NCBI RefSeq assembly: GCF_000013645.1 | Contig: NC_007952.1 | Span: forward strand, 3,100,001-3,164,000 | Source of the DNA: Paraburkholderia xenovorans LB400 | GTDB taxonomy: Bacteria > Pseudomonadota > Gammaproteobacteria > Burkholderiales > Burkholderiaceae | Direction of reading: 5' to 3' | DNA length: 64,000 bases | Shown: piece by piece, positions 53,916 to 61,252 of the stretch | Numbering within the stretch: the first letter of the stretch is position 1 | Layout of the letters: each line of letters begins with the position of its first letter | Translations under genes and position numbers: made by a program | The notes under the pieces: model-generated | Databases searched by the model: none | What the model was told of the DNA's origin: nothing | The model's input: only the letters and a program-made list of their open reading frames with translations

Positions 53916-55622
53916 ATGAATACGATCTCGAACACGCATTGGCCGTGGGACGTGCTCGGCATCGAGTCGGATGCCGACGAACGTGCGGTGCGCCGTGCGT
54001 ATGCACGCCTGTTGAAACAGCAACGCCCGGATGAAGATGCCGAGGCGTTTCAGCGTCTGCGTTACGCGTATGAGTCGGCGTTGCAGATGGTGGGCAGTGG
54101 GGCTGCAAAGGGATCCGATACTGTGCCTGGAGAGGCGAATGCTGAAGGCGCCGAAGCTGCGGTGTTGATCGAGCCGGCGCAAAATCCTGCAATTCGGTTG
54201 GCGACGCAACCTGTCCCGGCCAACGCGTCTGAAGTCCAGGCTGCTTGCGAGCCCGACGCTTTCGAAATCGCCGTCCAGCTCTGGCAAAACTTTGTCACGC
54301 AAGCGGATGACCTCGGGTCGCGTCGTTCGCTGCAGGATCTGTTCGCCGCCGTCGTCAACCTTGCAACGCGCGACGAACTCGAATGGCAAGCGCTCTGTCA
54401 TTGTCTGAACGAGGACACGCCGGCCAGGCTGCGCATGAACCTGAGCGCGGTTCTTGGCTGGCGGGACAACGCGATGCATCTGCGGCGGCGCAACGCGGCC
54501 ATCGCGGCGCTTGCGCTGGACCGCGTGTTTGCCGACGAGGACTATGACGCGCTGCGCCTGCGCTTCACCAACGCAATGGCGTTGCTCGAAGGGCCGGTGC
54601 CTCAAATGGCCGCAGGCGCAGGAGCGCTGCTTCGTGCCGGGGTGCGCGCCGAAATGGAGCAGTTGCTGATCGCACTCGGCCGCTACCATCCGAATGTCGT
54701 GCGGCTGCGGCTGGATGCCGGAAAGGTCGATTTCTGGGGACGCTGCCTCAAATTCCGCATCGGCGCGGGCCGATTGTTTGGTCCGGCGCTTGCGCTGAAT
54801 GCGTGGTGCGGTTTGCTGTTTGCCAGTGCTTCGCTCAACCACAACCGTGGGCGATGGTTCGACCAGTGGTCGCCTGCTCAACTGGGCATTCTTCTGTCGA
54901 CGCTCATGCTCGCTCTGGTGACTATCGCCACTACCACCGTGTTGCTATCCGAGCCCCAGCAACAGAAGCTGCGGGCGTTGCGTGCGATCGGTTGGCTGCG
55001 TTATGGGTGGGTTCCCGTGTGGCTCGGTGCCACCGCCGTTGCGCTGTGCGACGACGGCAGCGGCAGGTCGACATCGATCGCGATGGCTACGTTGGGGGGC
55101 TGCACGATCTGGGCTGCGTTGGTGTATGGGTGGCCGCCAGTCAAGGAACTCGCGATACTTGCCGCCGTCAGTGCGACGGCGCTGGGCTTTGCGGGCCACT
55201 GGATCGCTGCGGACCCGCGCGCGTGGTTGATGCCTTATGCGCATGGGGTGTTGTTCGCGTTCTTTATTTCTTTTTCGCAAGCGGAATGGCGCGAATGGGT
55301 TGCGCGTCGACCACGGGTGTTTTGGGCTTGCGCGCCTTTCTGGTTCGTTGGGTTTTCAGCGTTGATCGTGTTGCTGGTGCAGCGCGAAGCGCGTGCGACA
55401 CAGTATGCGTGGGCCTTGTTTGCGGTGATGTCGGCAGCGGGCGGCGTGCTGGCGACGACGCATTGGAGCGATCTGCGCGGCGCTGTACCGGCGTTTTTTC
55501 GTGGGTATGCGAATCTGGTCTGGATGGTGTTGGCGATTTATAAACCGGATATTGTTGCGTGCGTGAGTGCTGGGGTGATGAGTGTGTGGGTTATCGAGGG
55601 GGGCAGGCGGCGGGCGGGGTAG
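53916..55622 (+). CDS. Multi-spanning membrane protein with degenerate J domain (DjlB/DjlC-like)
   Basis: 568 residues. Residues ~8-55 form a J-like helical hairpin (WPWDVLGIESDADERAVRRA, YARLLKQQRPDEDAEAFQRL); the HPD triad is replaced by Arg37-Pro38-Asp39. A variable cytoplasmic region (60-270) is followed by about eight hydrophobic spans (ALALNAWCGLLFASASLNHN to FWACAPFWFVGFSALIVLLV). It begins 6 bp after the HscC gene, so the two are co-translated. It should recruit the Hsp70 to the inner membrane; whether it stimulates its ATPase without His37 is uncertain. Codons near 55600 are less biased than elsewhere, next to the accessory region. Confidence 0.85.
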   Translation: MNTISNTHWPWDVLGIESDADERAVRRAYARLLKQQRPDEDAEAFQRLRYAYESALQMVGSGAAKGSDTVPGEANAEGAEAAVLIEPAQNPAIRLATQPVPANASEVQAACEPDAFEIAVQLWQNFVTQADDLGSRRSLQDLFAAVVNLATRDELEWQALCHCLNEDTPARLRMNLSAVLGWRDNAMHLRRRNAAIAALALDRVFADEDYDALRLRFTNAMALLEGPVPQMAAGAGALLRAGVRAEMEQLLIALGRYHPNVVRLRLDAGKVDFWGRCLKFRIGAGRLFGPALALNAWCGLLFASASLNHNRGRWFDQWSPAQLGILLSTLMLALVTIATTTVLLSEPQQQKLRALRAIGWLRYGWVPVWLGATAVALCDDGSGRSTSIAMATLGGCTIWAALVYGWPPVKELAILAAVSATALGFAGHWIAADPRAWLMPYAHGVLFAFFISFSQAEWREWVARRPRVFWACAPFWFVGFSALIVLLVQREARATQYAWALFAVMSAAGGVLATTHWSDLRGAVPAFFRGYANLVWMVLAIYKPDIVACVSAGVMSVWVIEGGRRRAG

Positions 55623-55680
55623 AGGGATGTCGAGATTGGCGGGTGCGTTGGGGCTTCTGAAACGTGTCGCATCTGAGAAG

Positions 55681-56121
55681 TCATGTCGTTGTAGAGGCGA
55701 CGCCCGGCTGATACGGTTCTATTCGAGAAATCTCTGCAGACACACATGCGAGGAATATACCTGAGCCGGTATTAGGATCAAGTTCGAAAAGTAGTAGGTC
55801 GTCGTCTGTCCTCGCATAGTGAATTTCGTCTATTGAATTATCTTCAAAAAATGTGGCCATAGGGATGCCCACAATCTTTACATCGAAGAACGTCAGCGTA
55901 ATGACGCAATCGGATCCACGTACGGTCCAGTCTGGATCATCCTGCCCCCAGTGGCGCAACTCGATGGTGATATCAATGATCGCGACGCCACACCTTCGTT
56001 GCTTCGTATGGATAGACAAGAGGTATGCGTCATGGAAAGCAGGCCAATAACCGAATACTTTCTTTAGCAAGATAGCATTGCCGACCTCACTCCATCCATA
56101 GTCCGGCGTTTCATTCGTCAT
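55681..56121 (-). CDS. Immunity-like protein (Imm50-like) of a decayed RHS cassette
   Basis: 146 residues from the ATG at 56121; an ATG at 56151 would extend it into the preceding frame. The motif GYWPAFHDAYLLSI (FHDA at residues 29-32), followed by beta-strands AIIDITIELRHWG, VITLTFFDVKIVG and DLLLFELDPNTG, resembles Imm50-type immunity proteins. It is intact and lies 5 bp behind the end of a broken RHS tip (56127). GC content is visibly lower than in the flanking hscC operon, suggesting horizontal origin. It could protect against toxins carried by other cells (orphan immunity). The Imm50 match is from memory of motif and position. Confidence 0.6.
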   Translation of the reverse strand: MTNETPDYGWSEVGNAILLKKVFGYWPAFHDAYLLSIHTKQRRCGVAIIDITIELRHWGQDDPDWTVRGSDCVITLTFFDVKIVGIPMATFFEDNSIDEIHYARTDDDLLLFELDPNTGSGIFLACVSAEISRIEPYQPGVASTTT

Positions 56122-56126
56122 GCGAA

Positions 56127-56368
56127 TTAATTCCAGGATCCGACAGTGCATGTAAGATCACCAAAAGTACTGCGATCAGTCGTGGGCAATGTATTGGGCT
56201 CAAGCAGTACGGCTGCCGTACGCAGCTTAATCGGATGGTAGCTATGGGAAGCGGATTGTCATCCAAGTAAACATACGAGTTCGTTTGCCCACTGGTCCGG
56301 TCAATTGGATCCTCAATGAGGAATCGTCCGGTTGTCGGGCTGGAGTGGCAATAGTGGTAATAATGGTA
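56127..56368 (-). pseudogene. RHS-core tip plus short toxin tail, frameshifted orphan cassette
   Basis: From 56368 downward the frame reads YHYYHYCHSSPTTGRFLIED then PIDRTSGQTNSYVYLDDNPL, matching the hyperconserved RHS core seen intact at 57199-60642 (YYSPATARFISEDPLGWASG, QTNAYAYVGGNP). At about 56250 the reading continues in another frame: HSYHPIKLRTAAVLLEPNTL, PTTDRSTFGDLTCTVGSWN, then TAA at 56127-56129. The immunity-like gene starts 5 bp later, as in translationally coupled toxin/immunity pairs. No upstream RHS body or start codon is present, so this is a displaced or orphan C-terminal cassette that carries a frameshift. Confidence 0.65.
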
Positions 56369-56414
56369 ATGACAACGCCTTGTCACGGACCCACCCTCGC
56401 CCAGCCTGCTTCCC

Positions 56415-56513
56415 TTATTTGGCAAATTTTTTCCGGCACTTCGCCTGCGCCGGGCAGAAGAATTTCTTCCAAACGCCATTGTCGAATGATTTGTATCTCG
56501 AAACAAGTGAGGC
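56415..56513 (-). pseudogene. Possible C-terminal fragment of another polymorphic toxin
   Basis: A 32-codon open segment with no start reads ASLVSRYKSFDNGVWKKFFC then PAQAKCRKKFAK before TAA at 56415. It lies just upstream (minus direction) of the next RHS tip, exactly where the tail of a preceding toxin cassette would lie in an orphan array. The basic, Cys-containing, aromatic composition is protein-like, but the piece is short and could be chance. Confidence 0.3.
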
Positions 56514-56544
56514 TTAATCGTTAAGCTATTAGAGGCCGACACGC

Positions 56545-56688
56545 TTGCCCTTCCATATGCGCGAGGAGCCGGCCCCCTTTCCGTGGATGAAGCTCTCCGG
56601 CCGCTGGATCGAGACCGCCGGCTTTGAACCCGGATCACGCGTACGTATCACCGTCGAACACCAGAAACTCATCATTACGCCGCTTTAA
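56545..56688 (+). pseudogene. SymE-like toxin fragment
   Basis: From a TTG at 56545 (or ATG at 56557) to TAA at 56686 the plus strand encodes 43-47 residues: FPWMKLSGRWIETAGFEPGS, RVRITVEHQKLIITPL. This is the C-terminal SpoVT/AbrB-like core of SymE proteins (PWxxLSGRWLExAGFxxGxxV pattern). Family members have an extra N-terminal segment of 30 or more residues, cut off here by a TAG at 56530, so it is truncated, though a short product is possible. SymE genes are commonly found beside RHS loci. A long hairpin follows the stop. Confidence 0.65.
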
Positions 56689-56690
56689 AT

Positions 56691-56722
56691 ACAGAAGGGG
56701 CCGCAAATGCGGCCCCTTCTGT
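56691..56722. terminator. Long perfect hairpin between SymE fragment and immunity gene
   Basis: ACAGAAGGGGCCGC, loop AAAT and GCGGCCCCTTCTGT form a perfect 14-bp stem. It starts 2 bp after the SymE-like stop and lies 36 bp past the stop of the minus-strand gene at 56758, so it can terminate both; there is no T-run on the plus side. Confidence 0.65.
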
Positions 56723-56757
56723 CGCTGCAACTTCAGATTGCACTGGCAACGCTCAAC

Positions 56758-57177
56758 CTAATTTACGCCGTCACTTGCATAAACATATATGTCAACGGTC
56801 GCACCGACGTCGCCAACTGCCTTGAGAAACGATGGCGTGAGCGAAATCGGGTAAATAGCTGTGTCGGGCAACCAGAAGAGGCCCATGCGGAACTCGACCG
56901 CGTCCACCCCGGGAAACCTGACCAGCCGCCTCACTTCAGCCTCGTAGCTTCGCAAGAAACTGAGCGTCGCATCAGTCTGCGGTTCAAGGAGATGCTCGTC
57001 AATTGGCGACACCGCGATTTGTAGGGACGAGGACTCTCTGATGGGGCGGTATGCATTCCCAGTCGGCCCGCGTCGAAATATGTCTGCTATACCGGACCAC
57101 GGAGAGGACGCCAAGAATCCGTCTACATCGAAGTCCGCACCAGATCCACAAAAAATGCAACCAGGCATAAAGTTCAT
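56758..57177 (-). CDS. Candidate immunity protein for the RHS toxin
   Basis: About 139 residues. Several starts are possible: GTG 57180, ATG 57177, or ATG 57168, which has the best spacing from GAGG. It begins MNFMPGCIFCGSGADFDVDG and ends FLKAVGDVGATVDIYVYASD. I recognise no family. The gap to the RHS stop is about 20 bp, it is on the same strand, and its GC content is lower than the RHS body; position and composition are those of an immunity gene. Cys7/Cys10-like CIFC near the start is notable. It terminates before the hairpin at 56691. Confidence 0.65.
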   Translation of the reverse strand: MNFMPGCIFCGSGADFDVDGFLASSPWSGIADIFRRGPTGNAYRPIRESSSLQIAVSPIDEHLLEPQTDATLSFLRSYEAEVRRLVRFPGVDAVEFRMGLFWLPDTAIYPISLTPSFLKAVGDVGATVDIYVYASDGVN

Positions 57178-57198
57178 CACCTCACAAATATTGAGCCT

Positions 57199-60100
57199 TC
57201 ACCCGCATTGCCCGGTCTCAAAAAGATATATCTTGTAGTACTCCAACGCAGTGTCTTTCGGGACCTGCCCGGTCCGTGGGTCTTTAAGCTCTTTGATCAA
57301 CGAACCGCCATCTTGCCGGTGGAGCCAATTCCAATAAGTATTCGACAAGCCATACTTCTGGTCCCATGGTCCAAGCCCAAACGGATCCGTGAACTGAACC
57401 GGATTCCCACCCACATAAGCATACGCATTCGTCTGCCCACTCGCCCAGCCTAGGGGGTCTTCACTAATGAACCGTGCGGTCGCCGGACTGTAATACCGGT
57501 TCCGATAGTAATACAACCCCGTCCCATCATTCTCCCGCCCGGTGTACTGCTGCGGGTTGGGATCGGCAACACCTGTCTGAACAGTCGCGCCGTATGGCTC
57601 ATAGCTGTACTGCGTCTGACTTTGCTGATCCGCATCCGTGAGCGCGATCACATTATTATTCGCATCGCGCAGCACATACCTGTCCAGGCTCGCGTCGTCA
57701 CCAATACGCCGGAACGTCAGCTCGTCCGGGCCGCCTGCCTGATAAGGCGAGAACATGCGAATACGCTGTGACCAGTCACCATCCTGCACCATGAAGTTCA
57801 GTTCATCGCCAATCCAGGCCGTCTGCATGCGGTGGCCATCGACCGTGCGATCGTTGCGCCGGCCGAACATGTCGTAACTGAAGCTGGCCGTCACGCCGCC
57901 GCTGATCTGCCTCAGCAGATTCTGCTCGTTCCAGCCAAATTGATTCACACCATCGCTAGCGAGATTGCCGTTCAGGTCGTACGACAGTGTCTTCCCCGCC
58001 CAGCGCGTCAACTGATTCGCGCCGTTGTACTGCGCGTCACTCACCGCCTGCGGCAGGTTGACCTTCGCAAGACTGCCACCTGCTCTGGTACGCCGGCCTG
58101 CAAGGTCGTAGCCATATGTCAGGTCGCCCAGTACGTTTCCGTCAGCACGCCTGTAGGTGATGCCCGTTAACTGGCTCGCGGCGTCCCACGTATAGGTTGC
58201 CACGATGCCATTGGCAAACGTGACCTGACCGGGCCGCCCCAGCGGGTCGTACGCGTAATTGAACGTGCGTGGCGCTTCATCATTTACCTCATACTGGATC
58301 TGGGTCACCCGATGTTCCGCGTCACGGCTGTAGTTCACCGTTGCGCGATCCATATCGATGCCGGCCAGATCACGGGTGTCGGGCGCGTAGCGATACGTCC
58401 AGATTCCTTGAAACGTCGGGATCTCCAATGCGCGGACCAGCTTGCCGGTAAGGCTGTCGTAGTGGAATACCGTATCGACTTCCTTCTGGTGCCGCCCGTC
58501 CGCGGTAGGAATGAAGTCGCGCGTGCCGTTCAGCTTGTCGAGTGCATCGTTCCAGCCATACGCCCAGCTTCGAACCGGCAACGCGCCAGGCTCCGTCCGG
58601 AAGTCCGTCTGCAAAGCGCGGCCAGCGGCATCGTAGGTGTAGCTCGTCACCTGACCTTTACGGTCAGTTAACGACTCGATCTGTCCGGCGCTGTTCCACG
58701 TATACGTTTCACTGTGCCCCAACGGATCGGTTTTAGTCCGCGGGCGGCCAATCGCGTCGTACGTGTAGCGCGTCGTGACACCCTTTGGATCGACCTGACT
58801 GAGCAGGTGAGCGCCACTGTCCCATGTAAAGTGGCTCACCCCGCCTGCGGCGTCGGTGACATCCGTAGTCCGGTCCAGTGCATCGAGCGTGCGCCACGTC
58901 CTATTGCCGAGCGGATCCTGTACCGCCGTCAACCGGCCGGCGGCATCAGTCGTGAATTGGGTAGTACGGTTTAGCGGATCCGTGACACTGGTCAGATCAG
59001 CGCCGGTCCAGACATATTTCGTCAAGCCCTTCAGGGCATCGGTCACCGTGAGAGGGCGCCCACGGCTATCGTTCGTCAGCGTCGTACGGTTACCGAGCCG
59101 GTCCGTGACCGTCAGGAGATTGCCTTTCGCGTCGTACGCGTAGATCGTGCTCACGCCGCGCTGCGGGTCGCCGGCCTGTGCCTCCGTGAGCAGCCGACTG
59201 TAACTGTCGAAGCTACGCGTAACCAGCGTGCCGTATTGATCGGCCTCGCCGATGCGGTTGCCATTCGTGTCATAGGCGTAGCTGTACTGGCGATCCGCCC
59301 ATGTGCGGTTCGTCACCCGACCGGTGGCGTCATACGCATAGGTCTGGACCTGGACAATGTCGAGCCCGGCTGGATAGGTATTGCGCACGACGTGGCCGCT
59401 CGCATCGAATTCCAGCCGGCGAACACTGCCGCGGCGGTCCGTCACTTCGGTCTGCACAACCTTGCCGTTGACCACCGTGTATGCGAAGCCGAACGTACTG
59501 TTGTCAGCGAGTTTCTGCGAAACAACGCGGTCCTTCAGGTCGCGCCCATTCCCGTAAGTATTGTTCACCTGAACGTTGCCCAGAGGATCGGTGACAGTGA
59601 CAAGACGGCTCTGGTTGTCCCAGCCGTATCGCCATACACCACCGCCCGCGTCCGTGAACTGGATCAGCCGGTCCTGACCGTCGTACTGGTAGTTCACTTG
59701 ACGTTTGAGCGGATCGCTGACGCGCGAAACCAGCGGCGTGCCGCGGCTGCCAGTGACCGAAGTGAAATCGAGCAATCGGCCGTTCGGGCTGCTGACGGTC
59801 ATGACCGCGCCCGTTTTGCTGTCGCGTGCGATCACGACAGCGTTGCCATTGCGGTCCTGCAACCGGACCAGACGATAGACGCCGGCAATCATCGTGAACT
59901 GCTGAGTCCGCCCATCGCGCAACGTCAGCGTCATGCCCGAACTGCCGACGGCATCGATCCGCGCGCGGTAGTATTCTCCCGGGCTTGTCAGGTCGTCCCA
60001 GATCTTGCTGCTACCCGCGCGCGGCGTGAACGGCACGCGAATGCCTGACGCCTCGCGCAACTCGAACCGCTGACGATCAGTGCTCATGGCAAGGATCGTG

Positions 60101-60642
60101 TCGTAGGTAAAACTCATCCCGACGCCAAAGGCACCGGTCAACGGATTGCCCGACGCATCGTAAGCGCCGCTACGGTAGACCCGCGTGAGATCGAAGCTTC
60201 CGGCTGTATCTGCAACCGACAGGTCATGCGCGTACTGGTAGAACTGGCCTGTGTACAGGTTCACCGGATCGGCGCCCGAGGTGCTGTTGCCGCAACCGGC
60301 CGTGGCGTCGCTCGAACAGTCGTTCCCTCCCACGTCGGGCATGCTGCCTTCAGGCGACGCTGGTTCGGTGGTGTCGGTCCCCGCCGGGCCGCTGCAATAT
60401 TCCGCGATCACGTTTGGATCGCCACACACGTATCCGCCCATGCCGCCGAAGTCTGCGGCCGCCGCCTTCAGCGGACATTGCGGATCGGCGGGATAAGCAC
60501 CGGCGGCAATGTATCGGCTGTTGCAATAGTCGTTGGCATGCGCATGCGGCACCACGAACCACGACAGCAACATGAAGAACAGCAACAGAACGAACGGACG
60601 CCGCAGCGCACGACGCGCCACCAGGGCATCAAAGACTTGCAT
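57199..60642 (-). CDS. Sec-exported RHS/YD-repeat polymorphic toxin
   Basis: 1147 residues. A Sec signal peptide (RRPFVLLLFFMLLSWFVVPH, cleavage near AHA36) replaces the PAAR head of type VI-delivered RHS proteins. A Cys-rich segment (40-125) follows, then a DUF6531-type start (GADPVNLYTGQFYQYAHDLS), many YD repeats (~280-960) and the RHS-associated core (YYSPATARFISEDPLGWASG, ending DPFGL at ~1090). The variable tip is only 57 residues (YGLSNTYWNWLHRQDGGSLI, PKDTALEYYKIYLFETGQCG). YD shells encapsulate the tip and the core Asp-rich site releases it (known for RHS proteins). A candidate immunity gene follows directly. The tip is short and its activity unknown. Confidence 0.9.
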   Translation of the reverse strand: MQVFDALVARRALRRPFVLLLFFMLLSWFVVPHAHANDYCNSRYIAAGAYPADPQCPLKAAAADFGGMGGYVCGDPNVIAEYCSGPAGTDTTEPASPEGSMPDVGGNDCSSDATAGCGNSTSGADPVNLYTGQFYQYAHDLSVADTAGSFDLTRVYRSGAYDASGNPLTGAFGVGMSFTYDTILAMSTDRQRFELREASGIRVPFTPRAGSSKIWDDLTSPGEYYRARIDAVGSSGMTLTLRDGRTQQFTMIAGVYRLVRLQDRNGNAVVIARDSKTGAVMTVSSPNGRLLDFTSVTGSRGTPLVSRVSDPLKRQVNYQYDGQDRLIQFTDAGGGVWRYGWDNQSRLVTVTDPLGNVQVNNTYGNGRDLKDRVVSQKLADNSTFGFAYTVVNGKVVQTEVTDRRGSVRRLEFDASGHVVRNTYPAGLDIVQVQTYAYDATGRVTNRTWADRQYSYAYDTNGNRIGEADQYGTLVTRSFDSYSRLLTEAQAGDPQRGVSTIYAYDAKGNLLTVTDRLGNRTTLTNDSRGRPLTVTDALKGLTKYVWTGADLTSVTDPLNRTTQFTTDAAGRLTAVQDPLGNRTWRTLDALDRTTDVTDAAGGVSHFTWDSGAHLLSQVDPKGVTTRYTYDAIGRPRTKTDPLGHSETYTWNSAGQIESLTDRKGQVTSYTYDAAGRALQTDFRTEPGALPVRSWAYGWNDALDKLNGTRDFIPTADGRHQKEVDTVFHYDSLTGKLVRALEIPTFQGIWTYRYAPDTRDLAGIDMDRATVNYSRDAEHRVTQIQYEVNDEAPRTFNYAYDPLGRPGQVTFANGIVATYTWDAASQLTGITYRRADGNVLGDLTYGYDLAGRRTRAGGSLAKVNLPQAVSDAQYNGANQLTRWAGKTLSYDLNGNLASDGVNQFGWNEQNLLRQISGGVTASFSYDMFGRRNDRTVDGHRMQTAWIGDELNFMVQDGDWSQRIRMFSPYQAGGPDELTFRRIGDDASLDRYVLRDANNNVIALTDADQQSQTQYSYEPYGATVQTGVADPNPQQYTGRENDGTGLYYYRNRYYSPATARFISEDPLGWASGQTNAYAYVGGNPVQFTDPFGLGPWDQKYGLSNTYWNWLHRQDGGSLIKELKDPRTGQVPKDTALEYYKIYLFETGQCG

Positions 60643-60677
60643 GGGGTTCCCGGGAGGAAAAGAGGTGACGCGCTCGG

Positions 60678-61028
60678 CTAGCGCAGGCTGGTTGCCGTAG
60701 AGGCGAGCGCGGAAACAGGGACTTGAGCGCCAGGAGATTGCGCAGCCGTCGCGCCGGGCGCAGAAGATGTGGAGGACACCATTGCCTGCCGACGGATCGC
60801 CGTTATATTGCCCGCCGCGTCGTAGTCGTAATACGCGGTTGCGCCCGCCACGGAGACAGACGTGAGCCTGCCCAGTGCGTCGTATCCGTAAGTGATCTCG
60901 TCAGCGTACGCGGGCACGGCCGAAGCCAACAGACAGGCCATCGCAGCCACCGCGCCGCCATTCGCAACCCGCCGCGCGCGGTGGAAAAGGCACCGGCATC
61001 GAAACGAATTTTTCATCGAAATCACCAT
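60678..61028 (-). CDS. Small secreted protein with a single YD-repeat unit
   Basis: 116 residues from the ATG at 61028, or 112 from 61016. A signal peptide (CRCLFHRARRVANGGAVAAM through AVPAYA) leads to one complete YD-repeat pair (DEITYGYDALGRLTSVSVAG, TAYYDYDAAGNITAIRR), then a disordered Ser/Ala/Thr-rich tail. It lies 35 bp upstream of the RHS gene on the same strand and so is probably co-transcribed. It could be an accessory to assembly or export, or a residual 5' piece of an RHS gene. Confidence 0.75.
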   Translation of the reverse strand: MVISMKNSFRCRCLFHRARRVANGGAVAAMACLLASAVPAYADEITYGYDALGRLTSVSVAGATAYYDYDAAGNITAIRRQAMVSSTSSAPGATAAQSPGAQVPVSALASTATSLR

Positions 61029-61150
61029 TACACCAACCTGTAGTTTTGCTAACTACCTGGACGATATCGAAAGCTGAATCCGATTTATAGCGGATCGATC
61101 TTCAATTGAATTAGGAAACTTCCCGCACCTGCCCACCCCGAAAAACGAAA

Positions 61151-61172
61151 GGGCGCACCACCCGGTGCGCCC
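61151..61172 (-). terminator. Rho-independent terminator of the MFS/reductase operon
   Basis: GGGCGCACC, loop ACCC, GGTGCGCCC is a perfect 9-bp stem; on the minus strand it is followed by TTTCGTTTTTCG. It lies about 80 bp past the MFS stop at 61253 and separates that operon from the RHS locus. Confidence 0.75.
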
Positions 61173-61252
61173 CTCGTCTCCCTGCTATCGCGGCATCACA
61201 AAATCAACCGCCCACCAAACTCATTACCGCCTCAAACCGAAATCGGCAAACC

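Noticed and set aside
57199..61028. Type VI secretion delivery of the RHS protein
   Set aside because: No PAAR, VgrG, Hcp or EagR-like gene is seen in the window and the protein has a Sec signal peptide.
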